Shown: piece after piece, positions 40,897-52,614 of the stretch
Position numbering within the stretch: the first letter of the stretch is position 1
Layout: each line of letters starts with the position of its first letter
Position numbers and translations under genes: made by a program
Source of the DNA: Kitasatospora sp. NA04385
GTDB taxonomy: Bacteria > Actinomycetota > Actinomycetes > Streptomycetales > Streptomycetaceae
Direction of reading: 5' to 3'
Assembly (NCBI RefSeq): GCF_013364235.1
Contig: NZ_CP054919.1
Coordinates: 3,942,701 to 4,006,700 of the forward strand
DNA length: 64,000 nucleotides
Notes under the pieces: generated by a model
The model's database searches: none
The model's input: only the letters and a program-made list of their open reading frames with translations
Told to the model about the DNA's origin: nothing

Positions 40897-41868
40897 CTAC
40901 CCCGGCGGCACGGTGGGTCGTCCGGACACCCCGCGCAGCTGCCAGCCGAGCTGGAACAGGGTCTCCGCATCGTAGAACTCCCGCAGCCGGGCGATGTGAC
41001 CGGCCACCGTCCGCTCCGAAAGCCCGAGGCGGGAGGCGATCGCCCGCTGGGTCAGACCCGCCGCGAGGAGGTCGGTCAGCTCGGACGGCACCCCGCTCTC
41101 CCGCGGACGCCCCGCCAGGGCCTGCCAGTCGACCCGTTCGGCCCGCGCCCAGTCCCGCTCGAACAGGGCCACCAGGGTGGTCAGCACCGCCGGGTCCTCC
41201 ACCAGCACCGCCTGGCGGTCGTCCGGGGCCGCCGAGACCACCGCGGCCCGGCGGTCGAAGATCACCATCCGGCGGAACGGCTCGTCCAGCACCCTGAACC
41301 GCTCGCCCGCGGCGGTGAGTTCGGCCGCGTACGAGACGGTGGGAGGGTCGAGGAGCGCGCCCGGCTGGTAGATCGAACGCAGCTCGATGCCGCTCGCCAG
41401 GAAGCCCAGCGAACGGGCCCTGGTCTGCCGCATGTCATGGATCGGCCGGGCCCCGCCGGGCTGGGCCGCCAGCGTCTCCTCGCGCATCTCGGACTCGATC
41501 CGGGCGATGTGGTGCGAGATCTGCGGCCCCGCCACCAGTTGCAGCGGCCGCGCCGAACGGCCGCGGCGCGCGGCGGCGTCGTACGCCTGCGCCAGGTCCT
41601 CCAGCTGGGCCGCGGCGTGCTCGGCCGCCCGCAGCTTCCCCGTCGCCGAGTTGCGCAGCTCGGCGCTCAACCGCGCGCCGAACGAACCGGGGTGAGCCGC
41701 CGTCAGCATCTCCCCGTGGTCGTGGTGCAGCAGCAGCCCGAGCCCGATCAGCCCGAGGGCCGCGTCCGGGTCCTGCTCCATCGCCTCGCGGAGCAGCACC
41801 ATCCCGCCCTGCGCGACGACGTCGCGGTACAGGGCGCGCTCGGCCTCGTTCGGCAACCGGACCGTCAT
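40897..41868 (-). CDS. TrmB/LuxR-like regulator R2 (323 aa)
   Basis: Paralogue of R1: AERALYRDVVAQGGMVLLRE, RVLDEPFRRMVIFDRRAAVV, LTQRAIASRLGLSERTVAGH, ending ETLFQLGWQLRG. ATG 41868 follows GGAG and immediately follows R3 in transcription order (R3 ends 41870). Confidence 0.85.
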   Translation of the reverse strand: MTVRLPNEAERALYRDVVAQGGMVLLREAMEQDPDAALGLIGLGLLLHHDHGEMLTAAHPGSFGARLSAELRNSATGKLRAAEHAAAQLEDLAQAYDAAARRGRSARPLQLVAGPQISHHIARIESEMREETLAAQPGGARPIHDMRQTRARSLGFLASGIELRSIYQPGALLDPPTVSYAAELTAAGERFRVLDEPFRRMVIFDRRAAVVSAAPDDRQAVLVEDPAVLTTLVALFERDWARAERVDWQALAGRPRESGVPSELTDLLAAGLTQRAIASRLGLSERTVAGHIARLREFYDAETLFQLGWQLRGVSGRPTVPPG

Positions 41869-41869
41869 C

Positions 41870-42820
41870 TCAGGCTCCTCCGCGCATCAGCCAGCCGAGC
41901 TGGAACAGGGTTTCGGCGTCGTGGTGCTCGCGCAGGCGGGCGATGTGCGCGGCGACGGTGCGCTCGGAGAGGGACAGCCGGGAGGCGATGGCCTTCTGGG
42001 TCAGGCCGGCCGCGAGCAGGTCGGTCAGCTCCGGCGGGACGCCCGTCGTGCGCGGACGGCCCGCCAGGGCGTGCCAGTCGACGATCGCGGCGCGGGCCCA
42101 GTCGCGCTCGAACAGGCCGACCATGGCGGTCAGCACGGCCGGGTCCTCGACGAACGCGGCGCTGCTGTCGTCGGGGGCGGCGCTGATGATCGCGATCTTG
42201 CGGTCGAAGATCAGCATCTTCCGGAACGGCTCGTCCAGGACGCGGATGCCCTCGCCCGCGCGGGTCACGGAGGCCGCGTACGAGACGGTGGGGCGGTGGG
42301 TGAGCGCGCCGGGCTGGTAGAGGGTGCGCAGGGCGATCCCGGCCGCGAGGAAGTGCCGGTCGCGGATCAGGGACTGCCGCATGAAGCGGGTGGGCCTGGC
42401 GCCGCCGGGCTGGTAGGCGAGCGTCTCCTCGCGCATCTCGGCCTCGATCTGCATGATCCGGTGCCGGATCTGCTGGCCGGTCGTGACGTGCTGCACCTCG
42501 CTGCGGCGGTCGACGCGCTGCGGGGAGCTGTCGTACGCGTGGGTGAGGTCGTCCAGTTGCCCGGCGGCGCGTTCGGCCTGCACCAGTTTCCGGGTGGCGG
42601 CGCTGCGCAGGTCGGCGCTGAGCCGGGCGCCGACCGCGCGCGGGTTGACGGCCGTCAGCGACTGGTCGGTGTCGTGCCGGACGAGCAGGCCCGACCGGAT
42701 CAGCCCGAGGGTGGCGTCCGGGTCCTGCTGCATCGCCTCGCGGAACAGCACCCGGCCGCCCTGGGCGAGCACGTCGCGGTACAGGGCGCGCTCGGCCCCG
42801 TTCGGCAGGCTCGTGCTCAC
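41870..42820 (-). CDS. TrmB/LuxR-like regulator R3 (316 aa)
   Basis: Paralogue, very similar to R2 in the N-terminal part: AERALYRDVLAQGGRVLFRE. The TrmB-type domain has RVLDEPFRKMLIFDRKIAII. The HTH is LTQKAIASRLSLSERTVAAH, ending ETLFQLGWLMRGGA. GTG 42820 overlaps the R4 stop by four bases, so R4-R3 are coupled. Confidence 0.85.
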   Translation of the reverse strand: MSTSLPNGAERALYRDVLAQGGRVLFREAMQQDPDATLGLIRSGLLVRHDTDQSLTAVNPRAVGARLSADLRSAATRKLVQAERAAGQLDDLTHAYDSSPQRVDRRSEVQHVTTGQQIRHRIMQIEAEMREETLAYQPGGARPTRFMRQSLIRDRHFLAAGIALRTLYQPGALTHRPTVSYAASVTRAGEGIRVLDEPFRKMLIFDRKIAIISAAPDDSSAAFVEDPAVLTAMVGLFERDWARAAIVDWHALAGRPRTTGVPPELTDLLAAGLTQKAIASRLSLSERTVAAHIARLREHHDAETLFQLGWLMRGGA

Positions 42821-43770
42821 CGGGCCCCCTCCCGCATCAGCCAGCCGAGCTGGAAGAGGGTGGCGGCGTCGTAGCGTTCGCGCAGGCGGGCGATGTGTTC
42901 GGCGACGGTGCGTTCGGACAGGCCGAGGCGGGAGGCCACCGCGCGCTGGGTGAGGCCGGTGGTGAGCAGGCGGCCGATCTGTTCGGCGACCGGGGGGACG
43001 CTGTCGCCCGCGAGGTCGTGCCAGGGGACGCGTTCGGCGCGCTCCCAGTCGCGGAGGAAGAGCCGTACCAGGTGGTCGACCACCGCGGGGTCCTCGATGA
43101 ACGCGGCGGTGCGGTTGTCGGCGGACGCGGAGATGATCGCCACCTTGCGGTCGAAGATCAGCATCCGGGTGAAGTCCTCGTCCAGGACGCGCAGCCGCAT
43201 GCCCCAGCCGGTGGCCCGCACCGCGTAGTCGACCACCGCCGGGTCGGACTTGCCGACGGGCTGGTAGAGGATGTCCATCCGGGCGCCGCCCGCCAGCGCC
43301 TTCTCGCTGCGGGCGCTCTTCTCCAGGTACACCGGCGGACGTCGGCCGGGCTGGGCGGCCAGCACCTCCTCGCGGAAGTCCGCCTCGATCTGCAGCAGGC
43401 GGTGGCGGATCCGGTCCACGTCCAGCACGTGCATGATCTGCCGCCCGTGGTCCTCGCGCCGGGCGGCGCTGTCGTACGCGTCGGTGAGGCCGTCGAGTTC
43501 GGCGGGGACGTGCTCGGCCGCCTCGAACAGCCGGGTGCCGGCCTCGCGCAGCTCCCGGCTCAGCCGGCCGCTGACGGTGCGCGGGTTGACGGCGGTGAGC
43601 TGCTCGCTCTCGTCGTGGTGGACCAGCAGCCCCAGCGCGATCAGCCGGGCGGTGGCGGCGGCGTCCTGCTCGGCCGCCTCCCGGACGGGCACCCGGCCGC
43701 CGGCCCGCAGCACGGCCAGGTACAGCGCCTTCTCGGCCTCGTTCGGCGCGGACCCCATCGGTTCAGGCAC
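42817..43770 (-). CDS. TrmB/LuxR-like regulator R4 (317 aa)
   Basis: Paralogue: AEKALYLAVLRAGGRVPVRE, RVLDEDFTRMLIFDRKVAII, LTQRAVASRLGLSERTVAEH, ending TLFQLGWLMREGAR. GTG 43770 overlaps the end of R5 (stop 43763-43765). ATG 43758 is an in-frame alternative without a ribosome site. It is the most divergent of the cluster in its central part. Confidence 0.85.
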   Translation of the reverse strand: MPEPMGSAPNEAEKALYLAVLRAGGRVPVREAAEQDAAATARLIALGLLVHHDESEQLTAVNPRTVSGRLSRELREAGTRLFEAAEHVPAELDGLTDAYDSAARREDHGRQIMHVLDVDRIRHRLLQIEADFREEVLAAQPGRRPPVYLEKSARSEKALAGGARMDILYQPVGKSDPAVVDYAVRATGWGMRLRVLDEDFTRMLIFDRKVAIISASADNRTAAFIEDPAVVDHLVRLFLRDWERAERVPWHDLAGDSVPPVAEQIGRLLTTGLTQRAVASRLGLSERTVAEHIARLRERYDAATLFQLGWLMREGAR

Positions 43771-44890
43771 GGTGCCCGCCGTCCCGCATCAGCCAGCCGA
43801 GCTGGAACAGGGTCTCGGCGCCGTACAGGTCGCGCAGGCGGGAGATGTGGCCGGCCACGGTGCGTTCGGAGAGGCCGAGGCGGGTGGCGATGGCCTTCTG
43901 GGTGAGGCCCTGGGCGAGCAGGCGGCCGATCCGGTCGGCGGCGGCGGGCCGGGTGGGGGTGCTGTCGAGCAGGGTGTTCCAGCAGACGCGTTCGGCCCGG
44001 GCCCAGTCGCGGTCGAAGTTGGCGACGATCATCGCCACGGTGGCGGGGTCGGAGAGCACGGCGGCCCGGCCGAGGTCGTCGGAGGCGGGCACCACGGCGG
44101 TGGCGCGGTCGAAGACCAGGGCGCGCTGGAAGGGCTCGTCGAGGAGCCGGACCTCGCCGCCGGCCTCGGTGACGGTGGCGGCGTAGCGGATCACGGCGGG
44201 TTCGGCGAGGGCGGTGGGCTGGTAGAGGGTGAGGATCCGGCAGCCGCGGCGCAGCAGCGGGAGCTCCTGGCGCAGCGAGAGTTCCAGGGCGGCGGGGACG
44301 GCGTGGCCGGGCTGGGCGGTCAGGGCCTCCTCCCGGCAGGCGGCGCCGAGTTGGGCGATCCGCTGCCGGATGTGCTCGCGTCCGGTGACCTGGACGTCGG
44401 CGGAGCCGGGTCCGGACGGGCGGGGCACGCTGTCGTAGGCGGCGATCAGCGGGTCGAGGTCGGCGGCCAGGCGCTCGGCCCGGTTGAGCAGGCGGGTGGC
44501 CTCGGCGTTCATCTCGGTGCCGAGGGTGTCGGCCACGAAGCGGGGATCGACGGCCAGGTAGGAGCCGTCCATGCCGTCGGAGACCAGCAGGCCGGTGCGC
44601 AGCAGTTCGGCGAGCGGGCCCCGGCCGGGGTCGGCGGCGTGGGCGGCACGGGCGGCGTGCGAAGCCCGGGCGGCGACGTAGGCGGCGGGGACGGCTTCGG
44701 CCGCGATCCGGCCGCCGGCTTCGAGGACGTCCAGGTAGAGGCGCCAGGCCCGTTCGTCCAGCGGCCCGCACCCGGTCGCCGCGGCGGCGGCCACCGCGGC
44801 GGCCACGGCGGCGGACGCGGCGGACGCGGACACGGCGGCGGCGGACGCGGGGACCGGCGGGGCCGCGTGCGTGGGGATCGGGTCAGCCAT
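43763..44890 (-). CDS. TrmB/LuxR-like regulator R5 (375 aa)
   Basis: Paralogue with an Ala-rich N-terminal extension of ~40 residues (SAAAVSASAASAAVAAAVAA), which is probably disordered. Then RAWRLYLDVLEAGGRIAAEA, VRLLDEPFQRALVFDRATAV and LTQKAIATRLGLSERTVAGH, ending ETLFQLGWLMRDGG. ATG 44890 overlaps the R6 stop by eight bases. Confidence 0.85.
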   Translation of the reverse strand: MADPIPTHAAPPVPASAAAVSASAASAAVAAAVAAAAATGCGPLDERAWRLYLDVLEAGGRIAAEAVPAAYVAARASHAARAAHAADPGRGPLAELLRTGLLVSDGMDGSYLAVDPRFVADTLGTEMNAEATRLLNRAERLAADLDPLIAAYDSVPRPSGPGSADVQVTGREHIRQRIAQLGAACREEALTAQPGHAVPAALELSLRQELPLLRRGCRILTLYQPTALAEPAVIRYAATVTEAGGEVRLLDEPFQRALVFDRATAVVPASDDLGRAAVLSDPATVAMIVANFDRDWARAERVCWNTLLDSTPTRPAAADRIGRLLAQGLTQKAIATRLGLSERTVAGHISRLRDLYGAETLFQLGWLMRDGGHRA

Positions 44891-46037
44891 GCCCGCCGCC
44901 GCCTCTCATCAGCCAGCCGAGCTGGAACAGGGTGCCGGCGCCGTACAGGTCGCGCAGGCGGGAGATGTGGCCGGCCACGGTGCGTTCGGAGAGGCCGAGG
45001 CGGGTGGCGACGGCGCGCTGGGTGAGGCCCTGGGCGAGCAGGCGGCCGACCCGGTCGGTGATGGTGCGGGTGAGGGTGCGGGTGTCGAGGCGGTGCCAGT
45101 GGACCTGTTCGGCGCGGGACCAGTCCCGTTCGAAGCCGGCCACCAGGTAGGCGATGGCGGCGGGGTCCTCGACGAAGGCGGCGCGGCTGTGGTCCTCGGT
45201 GGCGGGGATGACGGCGATCCGCCGGTCGATGACGATCAGGCGGAGGAACGGCTCGTCCAGGACGCGCAGTTGGGCGCCGTGCTCGGTCATCGAGGTGGCG
45301 TGCCGGACGGCGCTGTCCTCGGTGAGCGCGACGGGCTGGTAGAGGGCGCGCAGGGTGGCGCCCCGGCTGAGCATCCGCCGGTCCTGGGTGTGGGCGAGTT
45401 CGAGGACGGCGGGCGGGCGCAGGCCGGGCTGGGCGCTGAGCAGTTCGAGGCGGCAGTCGGAGACCAGTTGGGCGATCCGCAGCCGGATGTCCTCCTGGCC
45501 GTCGACGTAGACGGCCCGTCCGGTCCGGCCGACGGGGCGGGGGACGGCGTCGTAGGCGCGGGCGAGCGGGTCGAGGGCGGCGGGCAGCCGGTTGGCGTCG
45601 AGCAGCAGGCGGGTGGCGCGGGAGCGCAGGTCGGCGCCGAGGCGTTCGGCGACGGCGCGCGGGCTGACCGCGACGTAGCAGCGGTCAGCCCGGTTGGGCA
45701 GGACCAGTCCGATCGCCACCAGCTGTTCCAGCAGGGCCTGTTGGCGTTCGGGGGTGAGGTCGGGGCCGAGCGCGGGCGGCCCGTCGAACGGTACCCGGCC
45801 GCCGACGGCGAGGACGGCCAGGTAGAGCCGGGTGGCGTCCTCCTCGGGCAGGCCGGTGCCCGGGTCGAACGCTCCGGCGCCCGGCTCGAAAGGCACGGTC
45901 CCCGGGTCGAACGCTCCGGTCGTCGGGTCGGACGGTCCGCCGTCCGGTCCGGACGGTGCGGTGTCCCGGTCCGCGGGCCCGCCGCCCGGTCGGGGCGGCG
46001 CGGTGTCCGGTTCGGACTTCGGGTGGTCCGCTGCCAC
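44883..46037 (-). CDS. TrmB/LuxR-like regulator R6 (384 aa), first gene of operon
   Basis: Paralogue with a long Asp/Pro/Gly-rich N-terminal part built of loose repeats (AFDPGT.PFEPGAGAFDPGT). The conserved region follows: TRLYLAVLAVGGRVPFDG, RVLDEPFLRLIVIDRRIAVI, LTQRAVATRLGLSERTVAGH, ending TLFQLGWLMRGGG. GTG 46037 has GGGAG eight bases upstream and is preferred over GTG 46046 and longer readings. The operon promoter should lie in 46038-46772. Confidence 0.8.
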   Translation of the reverse strand: MAADHPKSEPDTAPPRPGGGPADRDTAPSGPDGGPSDPTTGAFDPGTVPFEPGAGAFDPGTGLPEEDATRLYLAVLAVGGRVPFDGPPALGPDLTPERQQALLEQLVAIGLVLPNRADRCYVAVSPRAVAERLGADLRSRATRLLLDANRLPAALDPLARAYDAVPRPVGRTGRAVYVDGQEDIRLRIAQLVSDCRLELLSAQPGLRPPAVLELAHTQDRRMLSRGATLRALYQPVALTEDSAVRHATSMTEHGAQLRVLDEPFLRLIVIDRRIAVIPATEDHSRAAFVEDPAAIAYLVAGFERDWSRAEQVHWHRLDTRTLTRTITDRVGRLLAQGLTQRAVATRLGLSERTVAGHISRLRDLYGAGTLFQLGWLMRGGGGHG

Positions 46038-46772
46038 GTCGAGCACTCCCTGCCGTGTTCCTCCGTTTGCGGATGATGATCCCAGCCGGGCCGTCCGGTC
46101 CGACGGCGGGAGTCGTCCGCGGTTACGGGCGCGTCCCCCGGGGCGGGTGCCGTTCGGCACCCGGATCCCGGAGGACCCGCTCGTGTCACGCCAGCGTCAT
46201 GGCGCTTCGGTGAGGCGGAGCAGCAACGCCTCACCGATCCGGTCCCGGTAGCCACCACCACACGTGGCGTACCGGCCGGTGCTCTTCCCCCCGTTGCGCA
46301 GATACGAACGCACCTGTCGCCCCCACGCGAAGAGCAAGTCGCCGACTCGGGCTGCGGCTGCCCCGGACGACCTGGCGTGACTACACCCTCACAGCGGCGC
46401 GAACTCCGAACAAGTGCTCTCCGGGTGCAGGTTCCCGCAAGTGCAGGAACCTGCAGCAAACGCCCCGGCGCGGCGCCCCGAATGGCGCTTTCCGCCGCAT
46501 TGCCCCCCCTCTCCCGAACACGCATTCGGGAGGCCGTCGCGGCAGGTGCGGGCCGGTGGCGTCGCGGCGGCCCGGAATGTCACTGCCCTCCACCGGAATT
46601 CGACGGTCCTCCGCAGAATCCACCGATCCGGAATGCGCACCGCTGAATAACGGCCGCCCGCGAACCGCCCGCTCCGGCCCGGCCCCGGCACCGCTGCCGA
46701 CGCCCCCGGCCCCACCCGCACCGTCGGGCGCCCGGGCGCCGGTGCGCCAGCGCGCCCCCGCATCCGCGCAGG
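46038..46772. other. 735-base intergenic region with 10-bp inverted repeat
   Basis: No convincing gene: open frames are Arg/Pro low-complexity. It should contain the promoter of the regulator operon near its left end and the downstream region of the exporter gene at its right end. The notable element is a perfect 10-bp inverted repeat TGCAGGTTCC (46426-46435) / GGAACCTGCA (46446-46455), which also contains two direct TGCAGG copies. Confidence 0.55.
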
Positions 46773-47873
46773 TCACAGCAGGCGGCCCGCCCGCAGACCG
46801 GCCGCGGTGCGCACCAGCGCCACCGCCCAGGCGGCGAGCAGCAGCAGGTAGAGCCCGGCGGCGAGCGCGGTGAATCCGGCGAATCCGGTGTGGGCGGCGA
46901 GCCCGATCGAGCCGGTGACGAGCGTTCCGACCGGGAAGGTGGCGGCCCACCAGGTCATCGCGAACGGCATTTCGGCCCGCAGGGCCCGCAGGTTGGCCGC
47001 CAGGGCGACCGCCAGCCAGAGCAGGGCGAATCCCATCACCGCGACGCCGTACACCTCGGCCAGGGCGCGGGCGACGGCGGCGGCCCGCTCGCCGCCCCCG
47101 GGGAGGGCCAGCGGCACCGCGTCGGCGAACTTCTGCACGGCGGTGGTGGACTGGCCCAGCGGGCCGAGCACCAGGAACAGCGAGGGGGTGAGCACCAGGG
47201 CGGGCAGCTTGCTGTGGAGCAGGCCGCCGAGGACCACCGGCAGCAGCACCAGGGTGGCCAGCAGGCTGGCGCCGAACATCGCCGCGCAGCCGTACAGCAG
47301 CGCCTGCCGGGCCGTCCCCCCGGGCAGGTGCGGGACCAGCGCGGGGCCGAGCGCGGCGGACACCATCGGCGCGACCACCGGCAGCAGCCAGGTCGGGTTG
47401 GCCTCCAGCGCGGACAGCCGGTGCCGGGTGATCATCAGGTACGGCAGTCCGGCGGCCACCAGCAGGGCGTACGCCGTGCCCGTCGTCCACAGCAGGACGT
47501 CGAGCGCGAGGGCGGTCCGGTCGCCGAGCAGCGGGCCGCCGACGGTCAGCGCGCCGTAGCCGACGGCCAGCAGGGCCATCGGCGGGCAGCCGTAGAAGAC
47601 GGCGGCGGACGGGTCCTCCAGCAGGGTGCGCCGGGCCTGCTCGCGGTGCCGGGTCAGGTGGACGGCGCGGCCGGCCAGCAGGACGGCCAGCATCAGCAGC
47701 GAGAGCGTCCAGACCGCCTCGGCGAGGGCCGCCCGGCCGGGGACGTCCACCGGCAGCGCGGCGGCGGCGTTGCCGGTGATCGCGGTGCCCATCACGGTGG
47801 CGTACCAGTGGGGTCCGAGCCGGGAGAGGTCGAGGCCGCGCAGGGTGGCGCGCGGCGCGAGGAGGGTTGCCAT
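46773..47873 (-). CDS. SLAC1/TehA-type membrane transporter (366 aa)
   Basis: About ten membrane helices cover the whole length. Conserved features of the TDT/SLAC1 family are visible: LGPHWYATVMGTAITGNAAA near the N-terminus and FAMTWWAATFPVGTLVTGSI toward the end. Relatives carry malate, sulfite, tellurite-linked or other small anions; the substrate here is open. ATG 47873 follows GGGTGGAG. It is divergent from a LysR-family gene with a palindrome in the shared 70-base gap, so the LysR protein probably controls it. Confidence 0.8.
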   Translation of the reverse strand: MATLLAPRATLRGLDLSRLGPHWYATVMGTAITGNAAAALPVDVPGRAALAEAVWTLSLLMLAVLLAGRAVHLTRHREQARRTLLEDPSAAVFYGCPPMALLAVGYGALTVGGPLLGDRTALALDVLLWTTGTAYALLVAAGLPYLMITRHRLSALEANPTWLLPVVAPMVSAALGPALVPHLPGGTARQALLYGCAAMFGASLLATLVLLPVVLGGLLHSKLPALVLTPSLFLVLGPLGQSTTAVQKFADAVPLALPGGGERAAAVARALAEVYGVAVMGFALLWLAVALAANLRALRAEMPFAMTWWAATFPVGTLVTGSIGLAAHTGFAGFTALAAGLYLLLLAAWAVALVRTAAGLRAGRLL

Positions 47874-47920
47874 GGCTCCACCCTCGGCCGCCGCGGGGGA
47901 CGCGGGTAGCGGGACGTCCG

Positions 47921-47934
47921 CTATGAGGACATAG
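47921..47934. promoter_or_regulatory. LysR-type operator palindrome CTATG-AGGA-CATAG
   Basis: Perfect 5-bp arms CTATG (47921-47925) and CATAG (47930-47934) in the 70-base gap between divergent exporter and regulator genes. Its position and AT-rich arms in a GC-rich setting fit a LysR binding site. Confidence 0.65.
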
Positions 47935-47943
47935 CCTGGGCCT

Positions 47944-48876
47944 ATGGCTCTCTCCCCGCACGTCCCGGAACTCGGCGCCCTGGAGCTGCTGCTCGCCGTG
48001 GCCCGGCTGGGCAGCGTCGGCCGGGCCGCCGCCGAACTGGGCGTCAGCCAGCCCGCCGCGAGCGCCCGGATCAAGGGCATGGAGCGGCAGATCGGGGTGC
48101 CGCTGCTGGAGCGCTCGCCGCGCGGCTCCCGGCCCACCGAGGCGGGCCGGCTGGTGGTCGAGTGGGCCCGGCAGGTGGTGGAGGCCGCGCAGGCCCTGGA
48201 CGCCGGGATCGACGCGCTGCGCGGCCGCCGGGACGCCCGGCTGCGGGTGGTGGCCAGCCTGACCGTCGCCGAGTACCTGATGCCCGGCTGGCTGCTGGCC
48301 CTGCACGAGGCCAGCCCGGGCACCGCCGTCACCCTGCGCACCGCCAACTCGCACGACGTGGCCGCCCAGGTGCTGGCCGGCGAGGCCGACCTCGGTTTCG
48401 TCGAGGGCACCTCCACCCCGCCCGGCCTGTCCGGCGCGGTGGTGGCCGCCGACCGGCTGGTGGTGGTGGTCTCCCCCGAGCACCGCTGGGCCCGCCGCCG
48501 CGCCCCGGTGACCGGCGCCGAGCTGGCCGCCACCCCGCTGGTGCTGCGCGAGGTCGGCTCCGGCACCCGGGAGGTGCTGGAGGAGGCGCTCGCCCCGTAC
48601 GGCGGCCCGGCCGCGCCCCGGCTGGAGCTGGCCTCCTCGACGGCGCTGAAGGCGGCCGCGATGACCGGCGCGGACCCGGTCTGCCTGAGCGAGCTGGCGG
48701 TGACCGAGGAGCTGGCCACCCGTCGGCTGGTGGCGGTGCCGCTGGAGGGCCTGGAGCTCCAGCGGCCGCTGCGCGCGGTCTGGCCGGCCGGCCAGCGCCC
48801 GGCCGGGCCAGCCCGCGAGCTGCTGGGGCTGACCCGGGCGCCCGCGCCCGAACGGCGGGGCGTCCGGAAGAACTGA
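47944..48876 (+). CDS. LysR-family transcriptional regulator (310 aa)
   Basis: The N-terminal helix-turn-helix is ALELLLAVARLGSVGRAAAE, then LGVSQPAASARIKGMERQIG and LLERSPRGSRPTEAGRLVVE. A periplasmic-binding-like effector domain follows (LRVVASLTVAEYLMPGWLLA, VLAGEADLGFVEG, LVLREVGSGTREVLEEALAP). The C-terminal half resembles regulators of the CysB/CbbR kind in general layout only. It starts at ATG 47944, 70 bases from the divergent transporter it probably regulates. Confidence 0.92.
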   Translation: MALSPHVPELGALELLLAVARLGSVGRAAAELGVSQPAASARIKGMERQIGVPLLERSPRGSRPTEAGRLVVEWARQVVEAAQALDAGIDALRGRRDARLRVVASLTVAEYLMPGWLLALHEASPGTAVTLRTANSHDVAAQVLAGEADLGFVEGTSTPPGLSGAVVAADRLVVVVSPEHRWARRRAPVTGAELAATPLVLREVGSGTREVLEEALAPYGGPAAPRLELASSTALKAAAMTGADPVCLSELAVTEELATRRLVAVPLEGLELQRPLRAVWPAGQRPAGPARELLGLTRAPAPERRGVRKN

Positions 48877-48895
48877 GCGGAAACCCTTCGTAAAA

Positions 48896-48916
48896 CCTGA
48901 GCGGAATAGACTCAAC
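48896..48916 (+). promoter_or_regulatory. HAIR-type HspR operator upstream of clpB
   Basis: CCTGAGC-N7-ACTCAAC matches the HspR consensus with three differences. It lies 52 bases before the clpB start and is followed by a TGCATGC-rich start region. Joint control of clpB and dnaK by HspR is known in streptomycetes. Confidence 0.75.
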
Positions 48917-48968
48917 TTAGTGCATGCTGTAGTCAGCAGACTCGCACCAGTCCCGAGACGAGAGGGGT

Positions 48969-51581
<2,613 letters not shown>

Positions 51582-51586
51582 CGCAC

Positions 51587-51631
51587 CGTCGGCGGGCGGC
51601 ACCGGGCTCCTCCCGGCGCCGCCCGCCGACG
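51587..51631. terminator. Bidirectional terminator between clpB and lipoprotein
   Basis: CGTCGGCGGGCGGCACCGGG pairs with 51612-51631 over a 5-base loop, a 20-bp stem with one mismatch, placed between convergent genes. Confidence 0.85.
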
Positions 51632-51659
51632 CGCGTGCGCCGCCGACCCGGCCGCCGCT

Positions 51660-52614
51660 TCAGCCGTCGGTGTCGATGATCCGGGCGTAGCGGCGGTCCT
51701 GTTCGACGAGCGCCCGCTTCAGCGGCTCCAACTCCCCGGCGTGCCGGGCGACCTGCTCGCGCTGGTAGCCCGCCAGCACCGCGAACCACAGGCCCGCCAG
51801 GTTCACCTCGGCGGTGCACCGCTCGTCGGCCCGGGCCGCGGCCAGCTCCTGCGGCGTGACGTCCGGCCCGGCGCCCTGGTACTGCACCGCCAGCGACTGC
51901 GGGTCCTCGGCCCGGACGCCCGCCCGGCCCACGCACTCCCGCCAGGCGGCGGTGGCGGCCACCACCCGGGCGTCCGCGGCGGTGGCCCGCAGCGACTCCC
52001 CGTACAGCCGCCGGTACAGCTCGGCGGGCTCCGACTCGGCGTCGGTGATCCGCTCCAGGCCCCTGCGCGCGCAGTCGTCGCCCGCCCGCTGCTCCGCCTC
52101 GGGGACCTGCCGCGCCCCGGCCCCGGCCGGCTCCGCCCGGGCGGTGTGGAAGCCCCGCGTGCCCGCCTGCGCCCCGAGGTACCCGAACGCCCCGGCCGCG
52201 CTCCCGTCCGCGACACCGCCCGCGCCGGTGCCCGTACCGCCGTCCGCGACACCTCCCGCGCCGGTGGTCTCGCCCGTCGGGCCGTCCGGCGGCAGGAAGC
52301 CGTCCCCGGGGTCGTAGGACGGGAAGCCGGCCTGTCGCATGCACTGCGCGGTGAGCACCCGGACGGCCCGGAAGCGGCGGCGGGCCTGCTCCTCGTCCTG
52401 CCCGTAGGCGGCCAGCGGCAGGGCCGCCATCCCGGCCCGGGCGCTGGCCGGCGCCGGCGGGCGGCCGGGACCGACGGCGGCGGCAGGCCCGGGCCCGCCG
52501 CCCCTCGCCGGACGGGAAGCAGCCCGCCAGGCCCGCCAGCAGCAGCCCGGCGGCCGCCGCCGCGGGCACCCGGCCCACCCGGCGGCGCGTGCCGGAGGCA
52601 CCCCGTACCGTCAT
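51660..52614 (-). pseudogene. Lipoprotein gene interrupted by a frameshift
   Basis: ATG 52614 with a GGGGGAG ribosome site opens a clear signal: MTVRGASGTRRRVGRV, an Ala/Leu core and lipobox LLAGLAGC, so the protein should be membrane-anchored and extracellular. That frame turns Arg-rich after about residue 40. Protein-like sequence instead continues in the next frame to the stop at 51660 (SARAGMAALPLAAYGQDEEQ, then VLTAQCMRQAGFPSYDPGDG and RYARIIDTDG). A one-base indel near the G-runs around 52490-52510 would join them. It may be real inactivation or a sequencing error. Joined, the protein is about 318 residues with no recognised family. Confidence 0.6.

Noticed and set aside
46773..48719. 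Longer reading of the exporter gene extending to 48719
   Set aside because: The added region overlaps the LysR gene on the other strand and is Ser/Arg low-complexity; ATG 47873 has a good ribosome site and begins the membrane protein.
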